Below are positions 1 to 17,500 of a DNA stretch of 30,680 bases, piece after piece. The stretch spans positions 1 through 30,680 of the forward strand of contig JADHYX010000261.1 in assembly GCA_027604685.1 (NCBI GenBank), read 5' to 3'. The stretch is from Lobulomyces angularis. Taxonomy: Eukaryota > Chytridiomycota > Chytridiomycetes > Lobulomycetales > Lobulomycetaceae. Made by a program: the position numbers and the translations under genes. The notes beneath the pieces are model-generated. The model did no database searches and had not been told where the DNA came from. It saw only the letters and a list, made by a program, of their open reading frames with translations. The number at the start of each line of letters is the position of its first letter. Position 1 is the first letter of the stretch.

Positions 1-180
1 GCAATATTTTTGATTGATCTTCCCATAATTAAATTTGAATGGATTATAAAATAATGAAGAAAATGTCTATAAAAAAATGTTATTTACTTCTATTGTATAA
101 AAAAAAAAAAAAAAAATTAAAAAAGATTAAACAAGTATTTATAAAAGTTTTAAAGGCTTTTTTGCTTTTTAGTAATGTGA

Positions 181-519
181 CTAAGGGGTAAAAATCGCAC
201 AAGCAAAAATTGCAATGTTAAAGCTAATCCCAAGCACGAAAATAAAAAATAGAAAGGGGTGTCTTGTAGAATGTGTTTTTTTTTTTTTTTTTCTTTTTAA
301 AATATTTTTTTTTTTGATGTGGGCTTTTCTGAAAAAGAATACATTTTTTTTAAATTTTTTAGTTTTTTAATTATTTTTTAAATTTTGAATTATTTTACAT
401 TTGTTTTTAATTTTTAATTTTTTTGTTTTCTTAATAGTTTAGTTTTTTTTTTTTAATTTTTTTACTTGATAAAAGTTTTCAATTTTTTTTGACTGATAAA
501 GGGCTCGGCAAAATGACGC
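181..519 (-). CDS. possible 3' exons of a membrane or tail-anchored protein
   Basis: Two exons can be joined on the minus strand: 519-466, after an acceptor ending CTCTTTCAG, and 328-181, after an acceptor ending TTCTTTTTCAG, with intron 329-465. The joined frame reads through a lysine-rich stretch, partly from poly-A, into a hydrophobic segment containing HPFLFFIFVLGIS and stops at 181-183. If real, this is the C-terminus of a protein with a terminal membrane helix. No upstream exon could be connected, and T-rich DNA gives hydrophobic reading frames by chance. A second open frame, stopping at 150-152, also crosses the region. I do not recognise a family. Confidence 0.22.
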
Positions 520-937
520 CTGAAAGAGTTGTAATTGAATAAAAATTGAATTTGGAGAAATGAGCTAATAAGATGAATTTGTGGAAGTTTTTTGAAGAAT
601 GGTGACGCAGTAGAGCCAGAATGGGTTTATGACTGGATTATGGGTTATTATATTAGTAATGAAAGGATGGAAGTAATTTACAAAAAGAAAAAACTTTTTA
701 GCAGAATTAATATGAAGTATTTTAGTTATGGATATTATCTAATTTTATCTCTAAGTAAGATAATTAATTATATAATTACAGATTGATGTAGTTTAGCATT
801 TCTGTTTGATTTAGTAAGCAAATTGATTGCATAATTTACTACTAACAGAAAAAAATTTAACATAAAAAAATGGTACCCTTTGCCAAATTTAGACCATAAA
901 AGTTTAATAAAAGAATATAATCTAAATAAAATTTTCT

Positions 938-1115
938 ATGTTTTTGGCTGTTTTTGGAGCTTTTGGACTTTGGAGCATTCTTAATAGAAAATTAGGAGTT
1001 GATTGGAGCTTGAAGGCGAAAATTAAATCATCTCATTGTTATTTTTTAGGTTAGTTATATGGAAAAACAGTATGAAGCAGAACTTGAAGCTCGAAGAGGT
1101 GCTTGTGTTCTTTAA
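938..1115 (+). CDS. possible two-exon micropeptide
   Basis: An ATG at 938 opens a short hydrophobic stretch (MFLAVFGAFGLWSILNR). If an intron 998-1049 with a weak GTTGAT donor and a good TTTTTTAG acceptor is removed, the frame continues as a charged segment (EKQYEAELEARR) and stops at 1113-1115, giving about 42 residues. The shape, one N-terminal helix then a charged tail, is that of small mitochondrial inner-membrane subunits, but I cannot assign it. It may be chance. Confidence 0.2.
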
Positions 1116-2302
1116 AGTTCTTTTAGCTTCATTGTTCCTTCATCTCCAACAAAATCTCCAATATCCCAGATTCCTACGTTTTGAATCTTTGTTGCCAAAC
1201 TTTACAAATCAAATATAACATACTAAAGTATGATTATAAAATAACTGTTTCCTTCAAGACTATTATTATATTTTTAATTCAAAATTTTTTCAAATTATTT
1301 TTTTTAAATTTTAATAATATTTATTTTAACTGTAAATTATTTTTTAATACAAAGTTATTAAAATTAAATATTGTTTGAAATAGTTGATTTTTAATACTGT
1401 TTTTGGTGGATGTACGAAGAATTTTTAGTAGTATAATTTACTGTTTCAATTTGTAATCTAAATAGTTTAAATAATTTTGTTTTCAAATGCTGGTTCTGCA
1501 AGCAGCTTCGATTCTGCTAAGTTCGATGCTGAAACCATAAATAAAGTTCTTTTTCCTTAACAAACCACAGTATTATAGAGTTTTAGATAGAAAGAATCCA
1601 GCAGAGTTTTAAGTAGATTGCAGGAGAATTCCAGTATGTAGTAGATATTAGAAGAGTTTCTACACTAGATTCCAAAAGAGTTACTCTACTCAAAGAGTAA
1701 TTTATAATAATTTATGACTAGTAGTATGTTTGAGTTGAAATTCATTACCATAAGTTATGATATCAAGTGAAGATGATTGATTCATAGGAGTTCTCATCAA
1801 CCTAGTTATCCTCCTTTCTTGCTACCCTTTGGGCTTTGACCCCTTTTGGCCCCTCTCCAAACCTCAATGCTGCTGGCTTGGTCACTTCTAATGCTGGGTA
1901 GCTTCATTTTTTATTTTTTAAATTAGAGAAAATTATTACCCAGCACTCGACGCAAGTTTTAATTTCACAGAATTTTTGTGACTTTCTTGAGATTTTTGTT
2001 AAATTAAAAATCTTGAAAAAAAAATTCCATTCAAAAATTAACTCCAAAAAAAATTTAATTTTAATTTTTTTTCTATTTTTTATGTTCTTTTTTTTCTATT
2101 TTATTTTATTTTATTTTTGGCCTTTTTTATAAAATTTTGTTTAATTTTTTGTTATTTTATAAAATTTTGTTTTATTTTTTGTTATTTATAAAAACTATTG
2201 TTTTTTGTTATTTTTAACATTTAGTTTCATTTTTTGTTATTTAATTTTGTAAATAAACTATATGTTAAGTTTTTGTTTTAATTTTTCTATTTTATATTAT
2301 AC

Positions 2303-4529
2303 TCAAACTCGTTGCATGTATAGTCGTGCGTTGGTTAAACCACACTCCTCCAAACTCATATAATCTTCATAACTCAGTTGATTCTGCTGAATAGGACTTT
2401 TTTTTTTTTATAATAAAATTTTTTTATTTTTATTAAGAATAATATTTTTTTTAACTTTTATTACCTTTTAAAAATGTAGTTTTTGAACTCCCCAACGTGA
2501 GGCTCTAACAAATTTTTGATATCTTTTATTGTATTCGATACTTTAACATCAAGAATATATATATTTTCTTCCGGCTCTGGTGCAGTCACCTTTAAACTTG
2601 TCCGCTTTACATTTTTATCACCAGCTTCTTCCTCGCTTGTTATCCTAATTACTTTGCAACCACCATCCTCCTAAACATATATGTTATTATTGGAAAGATT
2701 TTATTATGGATAAAAAATTCTTTTACCTTTAGTTTTGTTAAATCTTTCCTTACATTAAATATTTTTTCTACTTCCACAACGTTTTTGAAACTTTCAAATA
2801 CTTCCTTTCTTACAAAAGTCGATGGATCTAAATAGATAGAAAAATTATTAAAAAAAAAACTTTTTTTTTTGTTTTTACCATCTTCATAATCGTCATCTAC
2901 CAAATCTTCATTGGTTTTTATATCATTGTTTGAATCAGAAACTTCTTGTTCAATAGTCGAATTGTCAGGTATCCAAAGTTTTTTATTAAAATCCATTTGC
3001 TTGGGATTTAGATATGACGGTTTTGGAATTTCGGAGATTTTAAATATCTTCTCTTCACTGTCATCAGTATCGACGTCAACTTCATCTTCTTCACTACCAT
3101 TTTCTTCCCAAGATGTTGTTTTTTTTTGGTTTGCAAGGCTGTACCCTTCACCAGTGAATATTATATCACTTAAGGATTGATATAATTTATTCATATCTTC
3201 TTTTAATTCTATTGGATTTCCATTGGGAAATTCATCCTTTTTTAAAGTATTTGTCAAAAGATAAAGTCTGCATTTAAAATAAAGGAAGGAATACCTTCAA
3301 CTCATATGGAAAATAACCATCTAGAATATCCTGTATAAAATTTCTATTAACTTGATTATTAAAACTTCTGAAATTTTCATTTCTAAATATAAATCCATTT
3401 TTAAAAATTCTTAATAATAGTGTATTTGGAATCTATGTTAATAAATTTTTTTTTTATTATTACCATTAAGTTAATAAATAATATTAAGGAGAAAAACAAA
3501 AAATTGCAATTTATTTCTATTTTTTGATATTGTACCTTTAATCTGTGATTTCCATCTGCTTCAGCCGTAATATATCCTTTTCCTTCACCTGAAATTATGT
3601 TCAACTCCTTGATTTTACTTTTTAGTTGTTCCACATCAAACTTAAAACTATTTATTTTTTAAAAAAATTTATAAATATCATTTTACGTTTTTTTTTTTAT
3701 TTTTACTAAGTTTGTTCTGGAATTGGGCTATTACTTTTGGTATCATGTTGGTTATCTTTTAATTTTTTTTTTTTTGTGTTTAAATTATTATAATCTTGAC
3801 CGTTGTTTTTTAAATAATTTAATTCCTTTTCATAAACTTCAATTATTTCATTCTTAATAAAATATTTTTTAAAAAAAAAAATCATTTTTATAAAAAATTT
3901 AATTTTCTTTACTTTTTTTTGAATTTCAATTTTACAATCTTTTAATTGAGTTTCTAATTTACTTAATCTAGTTGCCATTATGGTAACCAAACTCAAGTCA
4001 TCCAAAGAATTCGACTTGGTTAACGGGGGCAAGTTTGTTTTGCATTGTAATTGCAACGGATCCAATAAATGTTTAGATTTAACTAAATTATCTAAAAAAA
4101 ATAAAAATATTCAGTTTTTAGTTCACAAAAAATTTTATTTTCATATTCCTAGTTTTTCAATTTCAATTTTTTTTTTATTTTTTATTAATAATACCTTTAA
4201 ATTTTGTGACAATTTTAATTTTTTCTAAAGTAGTTGAATCAATTGGCTCAAGGTTATTTTTTTTTCCAGTAAAGAAGTTAACTTCTTTTCCATCATAAAT
4301 ATTTTCAAAAATATAATTTGTTGTTGTTGGTGAATTCAATCTTACAGTATCATTTGTATTAAGAGTAGAATTACTTTCTAAAAAAAAAAAACAAAAAAAA
4401 ATTAAAAAAATTGGTTTTTTTTTTTTAATTTATTTTTATTTTTTTACTAAATATATTTTCTTCTGATATCTTAAATCTAATCGAATTTCTACTCTTTGGT
4501 CTTTCCAACTGAGGTGGTTTAGGTATCAT
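2303..4529 (-). CDS. SEP/UBX-domain protein, UBXN11 (socius)-like
   Basis: Rebuilt from ten exons (4529-4448, 4377-4195, 4091-3913, 3852-3707, 3647-3536, 3432-3295, 3236-2879, 2827-2727, 2670-2465, 2396-2303). They join in phase to give 532 residues, close to human UBXN11 (about 520). The N-terminus has MIPKPPQLERPKSR, followed by a coiled-coil-like segment. Residues about 200-300 hold the UBXN11-type block: KELNIISGEGKG, then a SEP domain with FIQDILDGYFPYELK and an FPNGNP turn. An acidic linker follows. Residues about 440-532 form a UBX fold (ENIYILDVKVSNTIKDIK ... SLEECGLTNARLYMQ). UBX proteins usually bind p97/Cdc48, but the FPR loop typical of p97 binders is replaced here by FKSP, so binding is uncertain. 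UBXN11 in animals interacts with Rnd GTPases. All junctions are GT-AG and exon lengths sum to whole codons, which supports the model. The family call is from remembered pattern, not alignment. Confidence 0.8.
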
Positions 4530-4814
4530 ATTATTTTAATGTTTAGAAACGCGACAAAAAAAAAATAAAAAAAAAAAATAAATAGATTAAAAAAAAAAAA
4601 AAAATCATAATAAATTATGTATATTGTTTATTAAATAAAAAAAATTAAATTAAATATGAATAAAAAAAATAAAAATGAAATTTTAAATTTGCTAAAGTTT
4701 TTTTTATAAAATAATTTAAAAAATATATTATCTATTTGTAAAAGTTAAAAAGAAAAAAAAAAAAAAAAATGTGAAAATAATGATTTCAAATGTGTTGCTT
4801 AAAAAAATTTTTAT

Positions 4815-5565
4815 TTAATAGCAACATTCGCAATCAAAAGGACCTAAAAAAAGAGAAATAAAAAAAACTGATGGTTAAAATTTTTATTTTTTATTTTTTA
4901 CATAGTTCAGTATCGCCACCAGAGTTACCACATATATCAGTAGCTTGAAATACAGGTAATCCCTGTCAACACAAAAAAAAAAAAAAAAAAAATTATTAAG
5001 ATTAAATCATGTTTTTCCTCATTTATTGATTTCTATTTTTTTTAATTACATCAAATATTTTACTAGAAAGTTTTCCTCTAGAGTCAGCAAAAAGAGGGTC
5101 CGCAAATTTATTTTTTTTTGGTTTTTCCAACTTCAAAGGTTTAAATTCAACAGTTTTTACTGAAGAAGTTGGTGGAGGGGAAGAATTCACAGCGGCAATT
5201 TTTTCTTCAACTATTAAATTTTCCTTCCTTTTTTTTTTGGAATTAAATATAGAATCAATTTCGTTGGTATCATTGCTATCCTTTTTTTTTAAACAAGATT
5301 CAATTTTGTTTTTTTCTTTTTCAACTTCATTAATTTTTTTATTTTTTATTATCTCTTTTGTACTAAATATTAAATCTATTTCAGATTTTTTATCAGCATT
5401 ACTACTATTTTTTAATTCATTTTCCTTTTTGTTTTTTAAAACTTGAATTTTTTTTTTTTTTTTTTTTTCTTCTTGACTATTATTGATTTCTTTTAAATTT
5501 TGTATCTCTTTTTTTGAAATATTTGTATCTACTTTTTTTTCTTTTTTTTTTGTTGGTTCTTTCAT
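4815..5565 (-). CDS. DUF1764 family protein
   Basis: Three exons (5565-5050, 4962-4902, 4843-4815) join to 201 residues. The first 130 or so are an almost pure lysine/glutamate/asparagine segment, likely disordered and compatible with a nuclear or nucleolar protein. The C-terminus carries the DUF1764 signature: a KPKKNKFADPLFADSRG block, then DGLPVF, then GGDTELCPFDCECCY followed by the stop. The GGxTxLCPFDCxCC ending is what defines this widespread eukaryotic family of unknown function. The second intron splits the first Cys codon of the CPFDC motif, so the motif is visible only after splicing. Start is the first in-frame ATG. Orientation matches the SEP/UBX and ABCC genes on either side; there is no sign of joint function. 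Confidence 0.85.
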
Positions 5566-5671
5566 TTTTGAAGTTTTTTAGTTAAAATGTAATAAAAAAA
5601 AAAAAAAAAAATTTCAAAATTTTTTTTACTTTTTTCCCACTATTAAGTTATGGTAATGATTGCATTTTTTG

Positions 5672-5779
5672 TTAACTACTCAAAAACTTGTTTACATTGG
5701 AATTGCACTTAGTATTCATTTTTTCGATGTAGACGTTACCACTTAAAAGTTCTTTTTTGGAACGCATGAACTTAAACAT
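5672..5779 (-). CDS. small ORF, 35 residues, unknown
   Basis: An ATG at 5779 opens 35 codons (beginning MFKFMRSKKELLSGN), ending in TAA at 5672. The frame is less AT-biased than the spacer around it and is basic at the start. It lies between the 3' end of the ABCC gene and the 5' end of the DUF1764 gene. It could be a real micropeptide, a 5' exon or upstream ORF of the DUF1764 transcript (an internal GGTAACG could act as a donor), or chance. I recognise no family. The remainder of 5566-5868 is A/T homopolymer. Confidence 0.25.
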   Translation of the reverse strand: MFKFMRSKKELLSGNVYIEKMNTKCNSNVNKFLSS

Positions 5780-5868
5780 TTTTTAATATTTTAATTAAAT
5801 TAAAGTAAAAAGAAAGAAACTACTAAAATAACCAAGAAAAAAAAAACAAAATTTTTTTTTTTCTTTTT

Positions 5869-11963
<6,095 letters not shown>

Positions 11964-12932
11964 TTCAACTTTTGAAAATTATGATAAATTAAAATCCAGA
12001 ATTTAAGATTTAAATCTAAAGTATCTAAGTTTTGCACGACTCTGATCCAAACCTGGTTTGATGTTTGTTATAGAACAACAGCAATGGGATGTTCAATTAT
12101 TTTTTTTTTTTTTTTTTTTTTTTATCACCAAATTTGTAATCTAGTTCATTGAAAAATTTTATATTGGAAATCCTATTTGCGGTTGTGTTTCATTATTGAA
12201 ATCCAACTCGTTTTATTCTAATAAGTAATTTGTTACTTATTTTATTTTAATCAATATGCATTTGATTAACCAGATGTTATACTATTTAAATTTTCATCCT
12301 CTTCCTGTCATTTAACCAGTTACTTAATACATTTCAACTTTTGGAATAAAAAGTGATGCAAGAATATTAAAAAGTAATTATATAAAGTACTTCTCAATCA
12401 TCATTATCAATATTAGTCTTTGCAACAGCAAGTCTGAATTAAAAACTGCAATTTTATAAAATCCAAAATGCATTATACCATGTATACAGTTGACAATTTA
12501 TTTTATCGCTATAAGGTAATGGTTAATCAAAGTGATCTCAATGGTAACTTTTGTTACTTCAAAAAAAATTTGTTACTTAATAAGTAACATTAACATTTAC
12601 AAGGTAAACCAAAATTTTAATTCAACCTTGAAAAAAACCTTTAATAGAAGCCAAACTATATAATTCTGCTTCTTACATAGCTTGTTAAAAAAAGGAACAA
12701 CATTTCTAAGAAACAATGCTGGTGTGTTAAAGATTGCAGTATTTTACTGACAGTTTTTGATGTTAATTTTCGCTCTTGCTGCCAAGTATTAAATATTGGA
12801 GAGCTGCTTCATAATTACGATTTAAGCATTTTTATTTGAAGAAGTAAAGCAAAAATTCATACCGGCCTTGTTACACACACTATTGAAATCTTTTGAATTA
12901 AACAAAAAAAAGAAATTTGTCAAATCAAAAAT
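11964..12932. promoter_or_regulatory. divergent intergenic region with repeated GTTACTTA palindromes
   Basis: These 969 bp separate the divergent ABCC and PHD-protein start codons and must hold both promoters. Three inverted repeats share one core. One at 12220-12241 has 9-bp arms AATAAGTAA and TTACTTATT around TTTG. One at 12544-12557 is GTAAC-TTTT-GTTAC. One at 12571-12589 is TGTTACTTA-A-TAAGTAACA. A single GTTACTTA lies at 12319-12326, with looser AAGTAAT copies near 12373. TTAC/GTAA half-sites are the kind bound by fungal bZIP factors of the Yap/Pap1 type, which control Ycf1 in yeast; applying that here is inference. The region also has a poly-T tract near 12099-12123. No coding exon was seen. 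Confidence 0.45.
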
Positions 12933-14380
12933 ATGGGTAAAAATTCACTTGCATTTCACATTCATTTAAAATTTTTTACTTCAGCTGCAAGAAGGAAAGC
13001 AAATACCAAAACTCCATTGTACAAATTGGAGTTTCCGTCGGAGACAGATGACGATTCAAGTGAGGAAGTAACTAGATGCATTTGCCTAAAAACTCATACC
13101 ACTGGCTTAATGATACAGTGTGAAGGCTGCGAAGTTTGGCAGCATTGTGAATGCATAGGTTTAAAAAAGAAAAGTATACCTAAAAAGTACTGGTGTGAAC
13201 TCTGTACTGAGTAAGTTAATACTGCTAATATTCAGTTTTTAAAAATAAAGCTCAAGATATACTTGATCAGGAATTTCAAATTTTTTTTTCAATTCAGTAA
13301 AATTCATTTTTTAAACATTTTTTTAGTTCTGCAGAGTTATCATCTTCAAACAACGCGTTTTCTTCAAGAGCTTTGTCGCCTTTATCAGCGCTAACAACTT
13401 CTGCAAAAATATTAGAAAAATTAGATTTTAGCTCTAACTTGAATGGTGTAAAATCTGCAACTGAGCATCAACATTATACTTCAAAAAAAAGAAGTACAAT
13501 GAATTCGCGAGAAGCAGCACAATGGGAAGATATTTCACTAATCAACAGCATTATCGACGAAAATGAAAAAAAGGAAGAATTGTTACAAGGTAAGAAGTGT
13601 ACATTATTAAGTTTACTAACCTGATGTCCAGAAAATAAAGCTCCTAAGATTGACATAAAAGAGCAAGCAGTGGAGTCGGAGTTGCTTGACACTAAAGTTT
13701 GCAACCGTAGTCTTTCACCTCAAAAATTAGAAAATATAAAATCGGAGAAAAACACCGCGCCACAGGAGGCGCAGACGGATCCACCTGATCTCCGCAAGCA
13801 TTCTCTTAGTCCAGAATGCCCGCAACAAGCTGGTCTGGTTGAGGAGGATTCCAAAGTATTTGTTAAAAGAAAAAGACCATACAAAAAAAGAAAAAATAAC
13901 CCAGATAATTTACCAAACTATAACGCTAAATTGAATTTAAGCTCTACTGCTTCGAAAAGAGCTTCTTCAATAGATCCTGATACAAATAATACCAATAATA
14001 GATCTAATAGTTCAGATCTAACTGCAAAGAAATTTACAATTTTCGAAATGAAGAGAAGAGTGAAAAAAATGGTTGAATATATGAATTCCATTAACTTAAG
14101 TACTATTCAAACTAAAGAGTCGCAACAATACAATGATAGTAGCGTTGACTCAATGGAAATTGATGAGTCTTCAAGTAGCTCCAATTCTCAAATTGAACAA
14201 TTTAAAAAAAATTTTTTAACAAGAAACATTAATAGTGTAAAAAAACGAGACATCTTTGCTTCTAGAAATAACTTTAGTGATGCAGAAAAGCAGGAAATAG
14301 TTGAAATGTACAACAGATTAAATAAATCTTTAGAGAAATTTCAAAAAAAATATCTTAGCAGGTGTAAAGAAATGTATTAG
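12933..14380 (+). CDS. PHD-finger protein, Cti6-like (Rpd3L corepressor)
   Basis: Four exons (12933-12936, 12985-13210, 13327-13589, 13632-14380) give 413 residues. The first exon is just ATGG; intron 12937-12984 is 48 nt and stop-free, so an unspliced reading is also open, but the spliced start (MAARRKANTK) fits the strong TTTACTTCAG acceptor. A PHD finger at about residues 30-75 has all zinc ligands: C-I-C, CEGC, H-C and CELC. It is followed by disordered Ser/Asn-rich sequence, a basic nuclear-localisation-like stretch (KRKRPYKKRK) and a C-terminal block, TIFEMKRRVKKMVEYM, resembling the conserved C-terminal motif of Cti6, the H3K4me3-reading subunit of the Rpd3L histone deacetylase complex. 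The PHD call is firm and Cti6 likely. It is 151 bp upstream of CPSF2 on the same strand. Confidence 0.8.
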
Positions 14381-14531
14381 TTAAAATAGTGCATTTACTA
14401 GAAAAAAGTTAGATATTTTTTATTAATAATGTATATATCTTTTTTATGGTATTTTTTTAAATTTTTTTGTTTCGTTCTGAAAAAAAAAAACCTAAAACCT
14501 CAAAAAAAAATTAACACACATAAAATCAATT

Positions 14532-17500
14532 ATGAGTTATATAAAATTTACTAGCTACTCTGGAGCAGTTGGCGATGAGGGTCCATTATGTTATTTACTC
14601 GAAATAGATGAGGCTAAAATTTTATTAGACTGTGGAAGTAGTGATAGTTTCAAAAATGATGAAATTTTTGATAACTTAAAAAAGTTAATTAAATTTGCAA
14701 TCTCAGAAATAATTTTTTTTTTAATTTCTTCATTTTTATTTTTTTTACTTTAGAATAGTACCAAAAATTGATGCCGTTTTATTAAGTCATCCTGACTTGA
14801 AGCGTAAGGAAAAAAATAATAAAGCAAAATTAAATATACATTATAAAAGAATAATTGACAATAACAGCATATTGGAATTTAAATAGATCTCGGAGCGTTT
14901 CCTTTGCTACATAAGTTTGGATTAAAGTGCCCATGCTACGCCACTATACCAGTACATAATCAAGGCAGCATGGCATTGGTCGAGGCTTATCAGAGTTTAA
15001 TAAATTACGAAGAATTTGAGTTGTTTAACCTAAGCGACATTGATAATAGCTTTGATAAAATAATTCAGTTACGATACAGGTTTTTAGATGTTTTATTGGC
15101 TAATTTATTATAAATCGTTTCTAGTCAACCAGTGATTTTGCAAGGTAGAAATGTCAAAGGAATTACTGTTACTGCACATCCAGCGGGTCATACTATTGGG
15201 GTATTATTATGCATTAGCATTTCAAATTTATGTTTAATTTATAGGGAACGGTTTGGAAAATTGTAAAAGACACTGATCAGATTGTTTACGCGGTCGATTA
15301 TAATCATAAAAAAGAACAGCACCTCAACGGAACAATTTTGCATTTAGATAACGGAATTTTATCCAGACCATCAATTTTGATTACAGACTCTTATAATAAT
15401 TTAGTCCAGCAGCCTGGCAGGAAGGAACGGGATAAACTATTACTCGGTTTGTAATTACATTAGAATGAACAAAGCACTTATTTTTTTTGAAGATTCAATT
15501 TTAAATAACTTAACAACAACAACTTCTACAATTCTGTTACCTATTGAAACTACCACTCGAATTTTGGAGGTAGCTTATCTACTCGAGCAGCACTGGGCAA
15601 CTCATCAGTTATCGCATCCCATAATTTGGTTAGCTTACACAAGTGACAAATCATTGAATTATGCTAAGAGTACATTAGAATGGATGAGTGAGAGAATCAA
15701 TACACAATTTTCTGAAAAGCGAGACAACCCATTCGAATTAAGGTATGGTTTTTTTTTTTTTTTTCTCAAAAATACCTTTTTTACTTGTAAAGGAATGTGA
15801 AGTGTGTACAGAATATTAAAGAATTATCTAAGTTTTCGCAAATGGGAAGAATTGTATTGACGTCTATGGCAAGGTATTTTAATTTTTTATGTCAAATTTA
15901 AAGTCCTGTAAAAAGTATGGATCATGGGTTCTCTCACATATTACTACAGCAATTAGGCACTGATCCTGACACTTTAGTTATTTTAACTGACAGGGGTAGC
16001 CCTGACTGTAAGTTTCATCTTTCTTAAACAGATTTTTATTAAACAATCAAAAGCTCTTTGTAGATCTCTATATAAGAAATGGGAATCTGAATTAGAAAAT
16101 AATGAGGTAAAAGGGGAAATAAAATTAAATATGGAAGTGGATTTTGTACAGAAAGAAAAAATACCTCTGCAAGGTGCAGAGTTGGAAAATTATAAGCGAG
16201 CCGAAATAGAAAAAAATATTATTGAAGATTTGATGAAGAAGAAAGAGGAAGTAGACGAATTAGATTCCGATTCAGATTTGGAAGAGGAGATATTGAAAGA
16301 AAATTTAAAATTTCTAAATAATAATCAGAACAATCCAGAGTTTAGCAATTTTGGAGATTTTCAGCAAAATCAATACGATATCCATTTAAAGGATAATAAA
16401 AAAAAAAATCAGTTTGGCAGTGTTAATGCTAGTAACGTTATTGGAACTAGTTTTTTTAAGCATAGTAATAGAATCTTCAAAATGTTCCCTGTTGTAGAAA
16501 AAAGATTAAAATATGATGATTATGGTGAAATTTTTGATCCCACTATTTATATGACTGGGGAATTTCAAAGCGTTATTGCGCAAAAATTAATAGACGAAGA
16601 GGTATTATTCTACTTCAATAGCTTTTTATATTAAGCATTAAGTAGGAGCTCCAAGATGAAGAAAATTTTAAAAAAAAAGAAGTTTTTGTACCTTCTAAAT
16701 ACACAAAATTAGACATAAGCATAAAACTTGTTTGTAAACTAATTTATATTGATTTTGAAGGATTAACCGATGGAGTTTCCATTAGAAATATTTTACCTCA
16801 AGTAAATCCTAGAAAATTGGTAAACAGAAAAACAATTCAGGAATTAATTTTAATTGTTTCAGATTTTAATTCATGGCAACGCACAATCAACGACTTCGCT
16901 AAAAGAACACCTCGTCAATTTAAATAATTTCACTAAAGAAATATTTTGTCCTGCTAAATATGGTAAAATATTACTGCTTTGATTGATGAATAATTATTCC
17001 CATTTAGAATGTATAAACGTGAGTTCCGCAAGAAATATCTACCAAGTAAAATTAACAGATAGTTTATTTTCATCATTGAGAATGTCCAAAGTATAGCCAA
17101 AAAAAAAAAAAAAATTGTTTTATAACTTTCTTTTTTAACTTTCTTAGGTAGACGACTATGATTTGTCATATATTCAAGGGATAATTAAATTTCCAGAAAT
17201 AGAAAAAAATGTTAAAATTGAAGGAGAAACTATCAAGACAGAAACAGAAAGTCAAAACGACGAAATTAAAAATTTGGTAAAACAAGAAACAAAAGAGGAT
17301 GAAATTTTTTCCATCATTCCACATTTAGACATCATTCCCTTTCGGAAACGACCATTTCGTAAACCGGTGCTGGTTGGGTATGTGTGCTGTTTATATTTTA
17401 ATATGTTAATATTGAACAATTTTTTATTATAGGGAAATAAAACTTTCCTCATTCAACAAAATTTTGCAGCAGAATGGCTTTCAAACAAAATTTAAAAACG

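Larger units (their letters stand above)
1..2302. other. AT-rich region without a secure gene
   Basis: This 2.3-kb stretch is mostly A/T homopolymers and low-complexity sequence. No continuous family-level protein match can be read from it. It holds three weak coding candidates, listed separately, and a block at about 1490-1960 that is clearly less AT-rich than its surroundings. The block at 1560-1720 repeats short motifs such as AGAGTTT and could be a decayed element. I found no tRNA B-box consensus and no rRNA-like sequence. Confidence 0.6.

Noticed and set aside
592..786. 64-residue open frame on the plus strand
   Set aside because: No family pattern, ends in low-complexity Tyr/Ile/Leu, and the opposite strand has equally plausible splice signals. 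Likely chance.
3237..3294. GCAG inside this intron as an acceptor giving a 27-nt intron
   Set aside because: It is out of phase with the downstream exon. The acceptor at 3237 keeps frame and gives ELKDEFPNGNP, which matches the SEP pattern.
16054..16063. Acceptor TTTGTAG near 16062 in CPSF2
   Set aside because: It has the better consensus but is out of phase. Using AAAAG at 16053 keeps frame and gives PDSLCRSLY, in line with the beta-CASP region.
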